From positions 248,001-312,000 of the forward strand of contig JAQPZY010001098.1 in the NCBI GenBank assembly GCA_029931535.1: a stretch of DNA of 64,000 nt. The letters are read 5' to 3'. Positions 24,880 to 37,100 of this stretch are shown here, one piece after another. Made by a program: the position numbers and the translations under genes. The notes under the pieces were generated by a model. That model ran no database searches, was not told where the DNA came from, and saw only the letters and a program-made list of their open reading frames with translations. Every line of letters starts with the position of its first letter. The first letter of the stretch is position 1. The DNA comes from Margaritifera margaritifera. Its lineage: Eukaryota; Mollusca; Bivalvia; Unionida; Margaritiferidae.

Positions 24880-25520
24880 AGTTGCGAAACAAAAATCATT
24901 TACACTGTAATGTACTGTATACTGATAATACTATGGTAATTTCTTTGCATGCTGCATTTTTAACGTGAGAAAAGTTATATGTACCTATCCAGTTTTGCAG
25001 TGGCTTTAAATTATCATGAACAGTGTAAATTTCAGATGGACTGGATGTATAGTGTACAATTCAGATTGCCTAAAGGTAAAGTGTACATTTCAGATGGCCT
25101 GGCTGTATAGTGTACAATTATGATTGCCTAAAGGTAAAGTGTACATTTCAGATGGCCTGGCTGTATAGTGTACAATTCAGATTGTCTAGTGGTAAAGTGT
25201 ACATTTCAGATGGTGTCGAGGTACATCGTATAATTCAGGTGAACTGAAAGTCTATGTATACAACTTTCTTGGTTTCAAGTTGGTGTAGAAATTGTCTGTT
25301 TTTCTTACATTAGTATCATTTTACTGGGTAACCATTAACCATGTATCTGGACATTTGTGTATTCTAGCTAGTCAGGATAACAGAGGTTCAACTGTACTTG
25401 TCAAGAATAAATAAATAAATAACATTCAAAGAAAAAGTCCAAATATTTGTGAAATTTTGCAACATATGTTACACAATTTAAAATTGGCAATTATTCAAAC
25501 TACTTCCCAGGAAAGACTGG
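24880..25520. repeat. Triplicated segment, copy 1
   Basis: Shares with copies 2 and 3, in order, GGTAATTTCTTTGCAT-like, AGTTTTGCAGTGGC, TTCAGATGG, GGTTTCAAGTT, ACCATGTATCTGGACATTTG, then a downstream GCAATTATTCAAACTACTTCC. Homology extends past the pogo-like right end, so the repeat unit is larger than that element. Confidence 0.55.
25025..25215. repeat. 58-bp minisatellite, about 3.3 units
   Basis: The unit contains GTGTACATTTCAGATGGCCT, then GGCTGTATAGTGTACAATT, then GATTGCCTAAAGGTAAA. It lies inside segment copy 1 (24880-25520). The other two copies of that segment have a single, unexpanded version of the CAGATGGCC word. Confidence 0.85.
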
Positions 25521-26188
25521 CCCGGCAACGATATATTAGTCACAAGACCCATGCAGGCAAAACACAGGTCCCTCTTGGTTGATGGCTAATCCTTTAAACA
25601 GTTTATTTTAACTAACATAATTTGCATGTAAGTTGAATAAAATCTTTTTTTCATAGACTGTTCTCTTATCGTCTTTAGTTTTGGACCATGCTAACATCTT
25701 AAATTTGAAGGTCCTGTCAAAGGTGAAAGTTAAAAGACAAAACAGTTTATGCTTAAACCCCTTTTGTATGTACTTGTGTTTGATGCAATGAGTGGCCAAA
25801 ATTAAAAATGGGGTAAATGTCACCCAATCAGAATGACTGACACCACATTTGTATTTTTTTTTTTTTTTCTGTGTCTGCTAATAATCGGTGACAACAAGTA
25901 AACAATGTATTTTGTTTACAAATGAACATTATTATTCTCTTATATGTATTTTATCCCAATTATGGTGGGGCCTACAGCTCCGATTAAGGGCCTGCAGTTT
26001 ACTTTAGGCTCCTCTGGCCTAAAGGATTTTTATCCAAGTTTCAAACACTGCTGGACACATTTAAGTTCAGTATTAAAGTATTGAGAATACAGATCGAAGG
26101 TGTGAATGTAACTTTCAAGATACTGATAATCATATTCCATTTTTATAATCATAAGCAAATACCAATATCCCCCAATACACATGTGCAG
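25521..26188. other. Non-coding stretch
   Basis: No gene seen. A T run is present at about 25854-25868. Confidence 0.5.
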
Positions 26189-26190
26189 TA

Positions 26191-26400
26191 CATACTTGCT
26201 TACAAGTTGTCCAACTACAAACTGTATTGACCCAGATCTGCCATCACATAATGTGCCAGCAGGTCTGGATCTATGCAGTTTGTTAGGTGTAATCTGTAGA
26301 ACAAACAACAGAGGCCCTGATCTGCCGGAGCATTATGTGATGGCAGATCTGGGTCTATGTTGCTTGTCGTTGGACTCTACTTATAAGCGAGTATATACAG
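26191..26400 (+). mobile_element. Double-hairpin MITE, copy 5
   Basis: TA flanks both ends (26189-26190 and 26401-26402). The left end is decayed (CATACTTGCTTACAAG); the right end is GCGAGTATATACAG. Both hairpins are present. Confidence 0.75.
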
Positions 26401-26819
26401 TAATCTTAATTCTTTTCTTCTCCGTATGACAGAGAATTTATTAAAAACTCCACACAAAAAAACTGAGATAACTATTTATGCAATTACCTTTGATGAACAT
26501 TTTCTATTGCAATGATTCTGCATTGTTTCAAGTGCTACAAAAGAAGCGTGCAAATCATATCAAACGATACCAAAGGAGGTAACTCAGGATTAGAATCAGA
26601 GTTATGTCTCATTACATATTTTAACAGGCCTTTCAAATCAAAAAGCTAGAAGAGCTAAAATTGAAAATGTCATATTATTAAAAACACAAACTATTTTTAA
26701 TCAGAGAGGGTAGACAGCATGCCATATGCTTAAGAGGGATGAAATACCCCCAAACCAATAATTTATATATCATTTAAAAATAGGCAGGGCAAATTTTCCC
26801 ATCTGAGTGACTTAATGTA

Positions 26820-27355
26820 CAACACAGAGATAATCTTCTGTGAGATAACCAAGTTATTAGCAAAAACATTATGGAACAAAATCATTAATGCTGTAACATA
26901 CTAGATATTGGTGATAACATGTTAATTTTTTTTTCATACTGAATTTGAAGCTAAAGAGAGGTTACAAATCTAGTTTTGATGTGGCCTCTTAATTAGAAGG
27001 TACAATTCAGGTGGCCTGAAAGTCAGCATCCCTAATAGTTATGGGTTTCTAGTTTAACAAGTCTGCAAGGAAATTAGGGTTTTCTTCTTATTATCATTTG
27101 TCTGGACAACCATGTATCTGGACAAAATCCTTCTCCCCTAGGGAGTCAAGAAATTAATGTTTGTTTGTACCTGTCTAGAATAAAAATGGAAAAAAACGAA
27201 TGTCTTTAAAATTTTACAAGAGTTTCAAATCAGGCAATAAAAAATATTTTTTCGTTGTTTCCTGCTCTGCTGTGTAATGAACATTACCAGTATTTATAAT
27301 GTAAATAATATTAAATTTGCAATTTTTCATACTCCTTCCAAACATTGGCCAGTTG
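26820..27355. repeat. Triplicated segment, copy 2
   Basis: Contains AACCAAGTTATTAGCAAA, GATATTGGTGATAACATGTT, AAGTCAGCATCCCTAATAG, ACCATGTATCTGGACAAA and GCAATTTTTCATACTCCTTCC, matching copy 3 (28375-28900) closely and copy 1 more weakly. Confidence 0.6.
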
Positions 27356-27529
27356 AGGTTGGACACACACACACACACACACAAATTAGTTCAGTATGAA
27401 AGTAAAATAAATAAAGCTACTTCATGGCTCACCATGCCAAATCCTCGTGCTTTTTATTACAATATTCCCCACATTCCCTGGGATATGCCCTCTATCTCCT
27501 CAACCTGGACAGAGGGGTTGTAATCCAAA

Positions 27530-27800
27530 ATATGTTACATATACATGTATAATATGTAGCTGTGTTATGACTGTATATTTAAAGTTTGGTAAAACATTAT
27601 TCAAAAATGTCACTGTAACTGCAATTCTTGTATATTTGACCTCTGGTAGCACACAGTATAGGCCATAAAACCAAACCCCTCTCATAAATGGTTACTGCAT
27701 GGGCAACATGTGTCTCAAGTGTTGTAAATTTCCACCCTGTGGTTTAGTATGGATGCAGGTATGAACTGATGGCAGGGACAGAATATCCCTCACCCTCACC
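27530..27800. repeat. Dispersed repeat R1, copy 4
   Basis: Shares TGTAGCTGTGTTATGAC, AAAAATGTCACTGTAACTGC and TATTTGACCTC with the other R1 copies. It lies between triplicated-segment copies 2 and 3. Confidence 0.5.
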
Positions 27801-27929
27801 CTCTGGACTCCCCACTAAAATGTAGGGATAATGGATCACTGACACTGATAGGACACATTTTCCAATTTGAGTGACTCAATTTAGAACACAGATAATCATC
27901 CAGAAGTTGACCTAGTAAAGGTCTCCATT

Positions 27930-28372
27930 TACTAATCCTGGTTATCATAACCTAGACCTTGTACATGAAGTATAATCCTGGTATCATGACCTAAACCTTG
28001 CACATAAAGCATAATCCTGGTATCATGACCAAGACCTTGCACATAAAGTATAATCCTGATATCATGACCTAGACATTGTACATGAAGTATAATCCTGGTA
28101 TCATAACCTTGACCTTTTACATGAAGTATAATCCTGATATCATAACCTAGACATTGTACATGAAGTATAATCCTGATATCATGACCTAGACATTGTAAAT
28201 GAAATTTAATCATGGTATCATAACCTAGACCTTGTACATGAAGTATAATCCGGATTTCATAACCTAGACATTGTACATGAAGTATAATCCTGGTATCATA
28301 ACCTAAACCTTGTATATGAAGTATAATCCTGATATCATGACCTAGACATTGTACATGAAGTATAATTATAGA
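27930..28372. repeat. 39-bp minisatellite, 11 units
   Basis: The unit contains TAATCCTGGTATCATGACCT followed by AGACCTTGTACATGAAGTA. Because 39 is a multiple of three, the minus strand stays open for 148 codons and would encode eleven 13-residue repeats such as IRIILHVQCLGHD. Units tend to alternate between two subtypes (QCLGH and QGLGY), suggesting growth by 78-bp steps. No promoter, splice signals or homology support translation, so it is annotated as a repeat. Confidence 0.85.
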
Positions 28373-28374
28373 AA

Positions 28375-28900
28375 CCAAGTTGTTAGCAAACAGTTCTGGA
28401 ACAAAAAATATTTATTGCAATAACATACCAGATTTTGGTGATAATGTTAATTTCTTTGCATAATATTACATTTAAAGTCACAGAGAGGTTACACATCTGT
28501 GTAGTTTTGCAGTGGCCTCTAAATTTGAAGGCACATAATTCAGATGGCCTAAAAGTCAGCATCCCTATTATTTCTCTGTTTCAAGTTTAACAAGTGTGTG
28601 TAGAAATGATCTGGTTTTCTTGTTATTAGCATTTATCTGGATAACCATGTATTTTGGACATTTGTACCTTCTATGTAGCAAGGATAACTGATGTTTGATA
28701 GTATCAGTCCTGAACAACAATAAAAAAAGAAAATAAATAAATAAATAACAATTCAACAAAAATATTTTGTGCAATTTTACAATTTCAAATAAGGCACACA
28801 CAAAAAAAAAGGTTTTGCTGTGTTTACAGCTTCACTATGCTATAAATCAACATAACTTTAAAACAGGCAACTTTTCAAACTCCTTTCCTGCACAGGCTGA
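28375..28900. repeat. Triplicated segment, copy 3
   Basis: Contains AACCAAGTTGTTAGCAAA, AAGTCAGCATCCCTATTA, GGATAACCATGTAT and GCAACTTTTCAAACTCCTTTCC in the same order as copy 2. Confidence 0.6.
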
Positions 28901-29151
28901 CTCATTCGCCCTGTATGCAGCATACTTTGTCATGCAGTGTGCAGCTATCTTCTGCAAATAAGGTACTTAAACTTGCAACTTATGCAGCTGAGGAACACTT
29001 TAATGATGGATATACTGTAAGAATCTATGTTCTAGTATTCTATTTTATATCATAGACGAACAATGTTATGATATTCACACTATAGATCTCTTGACATTAT
29101 TGTATGTACGAAGTAATTGATGTTGGTTCTACGGCGCCCCGGATTCACAGT

Positions 29152-29186
<35 letters not shown>

Positions 29187-29740
29187 CGTGTTTGTTTGTT
29201 TTGTATTCATTTCTTTATTCTGGTACTTATTTATTGATTGTATTCAGATGATTTTTTGTTATATCATGCAATCTTCTACGGAAGGAAATAAAGATGATGA
29301 TGATGATAACTTAATGTAGAGCATGTTTACCTAATTTAGGAATCAATCCAGGTATTATGACCTAGATCTTACCTTTGGAGTATATTTATAAACTCTAGGT
29401 ATCTTACCTTTGGAGTATATTTATAAACTTTATCCCTTTAATGTTCCTATTTGGAACATATCCAAGCACCTCCTACTACATTCTTTACAATGTTGTTGAC
29501 TCCAAGGTCAAAGTTTTCTTACTATAGTACATTGAATGGTTCAATGATTAAAGTTCTAATTTCTTGAAATCCCACCACTGCATCAGACTGTATTAACTGC
29601 CTTGGTGTGTCCCAAGGCAAGGCACTTGAAACCAATCCATCAGCACAATATAATAATCTTTGTTTTGCTTGCTGTAAAACGCCAAAGAAACAAACTGCTG
29701 AGTATTGAAACCAGCTCTGATGGTGGTCACACTGAATGTA
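28901..29740. other. Non-coding stretch with a poly-T tract
   Basis: A run of about 25 T lies at 29156-29181 and a GATGATGAT run near 29293. A SINE-like tail (GCTGTAAAACGCCAAAG) occurs at 29670-29686. No gene is supported. Confidence 0.5.
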
Positions 29741-29744
29741 AGAT

Positions 29745-30475
29745 TGGCACCATTTTCATTTAATGACCAACAAGACATCATAAGAAGACTTTTGGTTAAA
29801 ACCCTATGTCACTATGATTACCAATTCAGGAGTAGCTATAACAAGATTTTCAAGATGCCATACTGGATGTCAGATTGGCATCATTTTCATTTAGGCCCAA
29901 GTACACACCAAAAGAAGAAATTTTCTGGTCAAAAACCCATGTCAATATGTCTTTCTGTTTCGGAGTAGCTATAACAAGATTTTCAAGATGGCTGCCATGG
30001 CAACCATACTGGATGTCAGATTGGCACCATTTTCATTTAGGTCCAACTAGAAATAATAAAAGTCTTCTGGTGAAAACCCCATGTCATTATGACTTTTCAT
30101 TCAGGAGAAGTAGCAATAGCAAGATTTTCAAGACAGCTACCATGGCAGTCATATAGGATGTCAGATCTGCACCATTTTCATTTAAGACCAACTAGATATC
30201 ATAAGAAGTCTTTTAGTGAAAACCATGTGTTGATATGACCATCCATTCATGAGTAATAGTTAAAACCTAATTTTCAAGCTGGCCACTGTGGCACACATAT
30301 TGGACATCCAAGTGGCACCATTTTCATTTAGGACCAAGTAGAACTTGGGTTGAATGTGTGTGTACAGTATCCTCCAAGTAGTTTCAGAGGAGAGTGATAA
30401 CTTGTCCTAATGAACAGACAGACAACAGGCTATCCCACAAGATCTTCCGGGTAATCACCAATATAGCTAAATATT
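29745..30475. repeat. 146-bp tandem array, second locus (pearl/Helitron-like)
   Basis: Five units start near CACCATTTTCATTTAGG (about 29749, 29879, 30025, 30171, 30317), with spacing 130, 146, 146 and 146 bp. Each contains AAGATTTTCAAGATGGCTGC and TGGATGTCAGATTGGC-like words. The end carries GACAACAGGCTATCCC and a decayed hairpin near 30440-30470, as at the 14.3-kb locus. Confidence 0.65.
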
Positions 30476-30651
30476 AAAATGCTGATAAACTGTTTTGTAT
30501 GCTATTTTTGTACAAACTTTGAACAATTTAAATAGCTTCCTGAAAATGTTGTTTGTGGTTTTTGAGAAGTTGAATATACCAATTGTTAACAGATGGAGGG
30601 CCATACCGTAAGCTCTCTTACAGCTATGAAAGCTAACAAGTCGTAAATATA

Positions 30652-30868
30652 CAGTATATACTCCTGTATAATCCTGGTCCAAATGCAAACAACATAGACC
30701 CTGATCTGCCGGCGCATAATGCATCGGCAGATCAGGGTCTATGTTGTTTGTTCTACTGATTAGTCCTTACAAACTGCATAGACCCAGATCTGCCAGCACA
30801 TTATGCGATGGCAGATCTGGGTTTATGCAGTTTGCAGTTGGTATCAGGCTATATGCGAGTATATACGG
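30652..30868 (-). mobile_element. Double-hairpin MITE, copy 6, abutting the P450 start
   Basis: TA flanks both ends (30650-30651 and 30869-30870). Ends are CAGTATATACTCC and GCGAGTATATACGG. The order of hairpins is B then A, so the copy is inverted relative to copies 1-5. The first in-frame ATG of the P450 that lies outside the MITE begins one base after its right TA. Confidence 0.85.
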
Positions 30869-30870
30869 TA

Positions 30871-31176
30871 ATGAGTATTGGTAAAAGTGACATATTCCTA
30901 TTCTCTAGGTTCTCTCTTTTCCAGATAATTCTAGCAGTTTGTGCACTGGTACTCTGCCTGTACTACAGCCTTCATGACCTATACCTGATCTACATCTGCA
31001 AGTTCCCTCCTGGCCCATTATCACTGCCTCTTATAGGGGGTCTACACTGCCTAAATCCCAAGAGGCCCCACCACTCCATAAGAGACCTGGGAGCTAAATT
31101 TGGTGGGATCTTCAGTCTACGAATGGGACCCTTGGGACGTGTAATATTCATCAATGATTACAAACTTATCAAGCAG
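30871..31176 (+). CDS. P450 exon 1: anchor and proline hinge
   Basis: Encodes residues 1-102: a hydrophobic anchor (IILAVCALVLCLYYS), the hinge PPGPLSLPLIGG, and KFGGIFSLRMGP (beta-1 region). Donor CAG|GTACTG, phase 0. The 5' boundary is the uncertain part. Either translation begins at ATG 30871, or the true exon begins at acceptor 30923/30924 (after CTCTCTTTTCCAG) with a short first coding exon upstream that I could not find. Confidence 0.75.
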
Positions 31177-34100
31177 GTACTGTGGCAGTCATGGCAGGGG
31201 GGAGAGTAGTATGATCAAAAGGGGGGTGGGGGTGGGCAGTCACTACATGCATCCGACACGTAAGCCAATACAAATTTATATTAAATAAAAATTATTAGTT
31301 ACAGAAAAACTGAAATTTACAAATAACATTATAAAAATAATAACATTTTAACAAAAGCAACTGAAAATTTGATAAAAATCTGTTCAGTAGTTATGAGCAT
31401 TTAAAGACTTAAATAAAACTGTTATGGCCTTTACATAATAACAACAACATAATAATATCATCAGAATTCATGAATATTAATTAGATTATCTCCTCTAAAA
31501 TTTCTAAAACAAAATATCTTGAGAAACTCTTTACAGATTTCGATGGAATTTTCATTGTCATTTTGTATAGCTTATCCACTTTTTGTTACTAAGTTTTGGT
31601 ATGTACAAATAATTACTGGTAAATAAAAAAAAAACTTTCATTGTAATTTTCAGCTGATTCCTAGATACAGATATGTCCAAAATTTGAAAAAATCAAAAGG
31701 TTATTTGCATAAAAAATGAAAATTTATTGATTGATACTGTATGTAAAATTAGAGGATAAACAAAACTTACAGACAGTAACGTACTATGGGTATCTAGGTA
31801 TATGGATACATACATGGATAGAAAGATGGATGCATAGTTGAATGGACAACAAGACATTGCAAATGGATTGGTGTTCAATCAGTTAGTCAGACAGATGAAC
31901 CCAAGTCTAGATCTATATACAGACAAGATAAATAAGTAAGTAATAGACCTGACTTCAACCAATCAAGGAAATTCATCAAGAACCTTTTATATTGCCTATT
32001 GTTCACCTAACTGATTTAATATCAGGTCTTCTGTAATTGATTTACAAACTGTAATCAATATGGGTTATATGTACTATATATACTCACTCATAAGTAGAGT
32101 CCAACTGCAAACTGCACAGACCCAGATCTGCTGCTGCATAATGTGCCAGCAGATATTGGTCTATGCAGTTTGTTACAAGTTATCAGTAGAACAAACAACA
32201 CAGATCCTGATCTGCCAGCACATTATGCGATGGAAGATCAGGGTCTATGTCATTTGCAGTTGGACTCAACTTATACATGAGTATATACGGTATTTTTACG
32301 ACTTCTTGTCCATTTACAGGATGCTAAATGAATTGATTTGCACTACAAATATATTTTACAAATAAAAGAATTTGATCTTTTTCTCCTCACTTAGGTATGT
32401 GAGAATAAATCATCAGCCGACAGACCACCACTTACGTTTATTGACATACTGAATACCGGTGCTGCTGGAATTGGGTCTATCGGGTATGGCAAAAAATGGA
32501 AAATTCTTACTAAATGCTTCCACACAGCTCTTGTAAAGATTGCCAGTGAGAGGGGACAAAACCTGGTAGACAAACAGTTGGATTTTATTATGCAAAGGTA
32601 AATAATTGTGCGATAGGTAAAGTAACAGTAAAATACTTCACTCCCTTTGATCTTGTCAAAAGTTATGAACAACATGTACAATAGAAACATTAGTAACGAT
32701 CTGTCAGAACTAGCTCAATCTTTTAAGCAGAATAAAATTTTGTTTTTGCAGCAAAATAAAATTGTGTTTTCGCAGCAAATTGGTAAAAAAAAAAAAAAAA
32801 AATACCACTTTCCAACTTTATTTTTTATTTAACTTTATATTTGTTTACTGACTGTATTCATTTCAGCTGTTGTAGAAACTGCATTGAAAAAATGGCAAGC
32901 TGCTGAAAATGGTGGATTAATATGGCAGATATATTTATTTGTTTGAAATCAATTCAGAAATACCGTTAAACAAACCTCAATAGCCAGTTCAACAAGATTT
33001 CGCAACTCTGCTGACAATGTCTGAACATGTGAATTTGGATCCAATCCACCATCACTAAATATGGGATGGGACTAAGCTAACCTCATCTATTTTGTTTACA
33101 ATAAAGTATGAATTATAGGTCAAAGCAAAATTACAACTAAAAAGCAGGAAAATATTTGTAAAGATCAACATACATGTACATCAAATTATTTGTGCCATAT
33201 GGAAGGCTTATCCCTAAATATACACCATGTGTATCACAGTGATTTAAAGCATTATAATGACAAGTGCCTGTGCATATCATAGCGATTTAAAGCATTATAA
33301 TGACAAGTGCCTGTGCGTATCACAGTGATTTAAAGCATTATAATGACAAGTGGCTGTGCATATCGCAGTGATTTAAAGCATTATAATGACAAGTACCTGT
33401 GCGTATCACAGTGATTTAAAGCATTATAATGACAAGTGCCTGTGCGTATCACAGTGATTTAAAGCATTATAATGACAAGTGCCTGTGCATATCACAGTGA
33501 TTTAAAGCATTATAATGACAAGTGCCTCTGCATATCACAGTGATTTAAAGCATTATAATGACAAGTGGTCTGTGCATATCATAGTGATTTAAAGCATTAT
33601 AATGACAAGTGGCCTGTGCATATCACAGTGATTTAAAGCATTAAAGCATTATAATGACAAGTGCCTGTGCATATCACATTGATTTAAAGCATTATAATGA
33701 CAAGTGGCCTGTGCATATCATAGTGATTTAAAGCATTATAATGACAAGTGGCCTGTGCATATCACAGTGATTTAAAGCATTAAAGTATTATAATGACAAG
33801 TGCCTGTGCAGATCACAGTGATTTAAAACATTATAATGACAAGTGCCTGTGCATATCATAGTGATTTAAAGCATTATAATGACAAGTGCCTGTGCATATC
33901 AGTGATTTAAAGCATTATAATGACAAGTGCCTGTGCATATCACAGTGATTTAAAGCATTTTAATGACAAGTGCCTGTGCATATCACAGTGATTTAAAGCA
34001 TTTTAATGACAAGTGCCTGTGCATATCATAGTGATTTAAAGCATTATAATGACAAGTGCCTGTGCATATCAGTGATTTAAAGCATTATAATGACAAGTGC

Positions 34101-37100
34101 CTGTGCATATCACAGTGATTTAAAGCATTTTAATGACAAGTGCCTGTGCATATCACAGTGATTTAAAGCATTTTAATGACAAGTGCCTGTGCATATCATA
34201 GTGATTTAAAGCATTATAATGACAAGTGCCTGTGTATATCAGTGATTTAAAGCATTATAATGACAAGTGCCTGTGCATATCACAGTGATTTAAAGCATTA
34301 TAATGACAAGTGCCTGTGCATATCATAGTGATTTAAAGCATTATAATGACAAGTGCCTGTGCATATCATAGTGATTTAAAGCATTATAATGACAAGTGCC
34401 TGTGCATATCATAGTGATTTAAAGCATTACAATGACAAGTGGCCTGTGCATATCACAGTGATTTAAAGCATTATAATGACAAGTGCCTGTGCATATCATA
34501 GTGATTTAAAGCATTATAATGACAAGTGGCCTGTGCATATCACAGTGATTTAAAGCATTATAATGACAAGTGGCCTGTGCATATCATAGTGATTTAAAGC
34601 ATTTTAATGACAAGTGCCTGTGCATATCACAGTGATTTAAAGCATTATAATGACAAGTGGCCTGTGCATATCATAGTGATTTAAAGCATTATAATGACAA
34701 GTGGCCTGTGCATATCATAGTGATTTAAAGCATTATAATGAGAAGTGGCTTGTGGATATCATAGTGATTTGAAGCATTATAATGACAAGTGGCCTGTGCA
34801 TATCATAGTGATTTAAAGCAGATGTGTGCATGTGTGTGGAGGATTACATGTATGTGGCAATGACCAAAACTGCTACTGGCAATTCAGGTGATAAAACTTA
34901 TTTCAATAATGTCATTGCTAAATGCAGGGATGTAAATTAATTGATTACAAATTTAAGTGAAAACTTTTTTTGAGACCACAGCATTGGTTGGTAGTTGGTT
35001 GTTATGCCAGATGACTGGATAAACATCTACTGGCTATTGTGTACCCTGGATTGAGCAACACTTGTATACAGGATGCACTGAAGGCAAACACAAAGAAGAC
35101 TTAATGGCTTTATTGTTGATGGTTCAGTACAATTATGAGCTTTTTAAGAAGCTAATGTCTCTTAAAAATAAGCAAGAAGAATACAACACATTTTGCCAAA
35201 ATTATTAAATCAAACTTGTATTTTATTTTGGCACTAAAGCTTTGTAGTACTTCAAGAAATTGGTGAAATTACTGTACAATTTTGGGAGCCATGACACAAA
35301 TATGTTATACATGTATCTGAATCTGTGTTTTAATGAAACACGTTATAGTGGGGTTTCACTGTACCATTTTAACCCCTGTATGATGTCCACACATCTGTGA
35401 ACAGCACAGAGCAAGATCTACCATCACATAATATGGCCAGATCTATCATCATATAATATACCTGTAGATCAGGATCTATGCTGTTTGCAGTCAGGCTCAA
35501 CATGAACAAATATATTACATTTTGCAGAATCAATGCTGAAGGAGAAAGACCATTTGACCCACGTGAAGTGATCAGCATCTCTGTTCTGAACTGTATCAGT
35601 GGCATTGCATATGGAGAAATGTATGACTCGGTGGATGATGAAGACCTCTGTAAGCAATACCAAAACCACATGACAATAATGAGTGGCCTGAAAAGCAGTC
35701 ATCTGATTAACCTTTTCCCTTGTCTTTGGAAACTACCAACTGCTTTCAACACTAAAGTGAAGGAGGTTTTACAGGTAATCTCTCTCACACTCTTTCTTCT
35801 GCCCCCCCCCCCCCTCAACCACACACATATACAAGGACACAAGAATACTTTCCCTTTCTCTAAGTGTGTATCAACTTATAATATGCAATATCATATGTGA
35901 ATTGTGCAACCATATTATTTGCTCTCTGATCTAAGTATTCTAGAGGCTTACATGCATACGCTTGCAAGAATTAAAAAACAGTCTTTGATTCATGGGTGAT
36001 AAAGTTTTCATAAGGAGGGATTTTGGGGTGAGGGGCACCTTTTACATGAGAACAGTATCTAGGAATAGACCTATTATAGCAAATGTATCAACAAATGTTT
36101 GTGTGATAAATAACTCAATGATATGAACAAAGAAAAAAATTACAGCTGTTTATCTTCGGCAATAGTGCGTTAGGACAATGGCAGTGTGTCATATGCATTA
36201 GAATTGCATGTGACAGAAGAGAAATTACCACTAATTACCCAAAACTGTACAATATGACATTTTACAATCTTGCCAACAGCAGTCACTAAAATGCATTTAA
36301 TACCTTGATAATCAATGAAAGTGTCTCGATGTTATGGGTTTCATTATGCTCACAGCACACTGAGTGTGCATGGTTCTCACACTCTCATTTATAATGCTGT
36401 GGGTGGGTGGGGGTGAATCACATCCTGGAGAAAACACAGTAAGTACATCATAGACATCCTAAATGCCTACATGTACACGTCTCTGAACATTATTGGTTTA
36501 GCTCTCACAGTAATTGATGTGTTTACAGACTGAAAGCAAGATTGGAAAAATCTCTTTTCTGGCAGCACAGGACAAGTTTAAATTCTTGCTTCACAAGTAA
36601 AATAATCTTATATCTCTCAAATGCAAATATGAAAGAAATCTTAGTCAAAGTATTAGGAATACTGATGGTCTGGAGGGTCCATGTAATACCAAGTTATATA
36701 ATCAGATGGAAGAAAACTCCAGATATTACTATTCATTTTTCCTTTTTACTATTGTACACATACTGCTCAAAATAATCTTCATAATATTTTTCTACATTTT
36801 CTTTTCTTTAGATGTAACAAGAGAATTTATATTATTTGAAACATTACTTGGGAAATTATTGCTATTTAATTTTAAAAGCACTTTCTGCTATTGTTTGAAG
36901 TATTACTATCAGTGGAACAATGAACAAGGGAGATAACTACTATCAGGTCTAATTATTTACCTAAAAATTGACATAAAAGGCCATTGGATATATGCTTTGT
37001 TACTAGTTTGAGTAAGACCATGAAGTGTTAAATGTTTAGCAATACAAACTATATTTGCTAATGCAGAATGAATGCTATGCTTTAAATATGGAGGGACTAA

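Noticed and set aside
29705..30156. Two overlapping 87- and 93-residue frames
   Set aside because: They are translations of the 146-bp tandem array.
30808..30870. P450 start at ATG 30808
   Set aside because: It would put 21 residues of MITE hairpin sequence before the membrane anchor. ATG 30871 or an upstream exon is more plausible.
33228..34820. CRISPR-like array
   Set aside because: Units are contiguous 43-bp tandem repeats without unique spacers, in a eukaryotic intron. It is a minisatellite.
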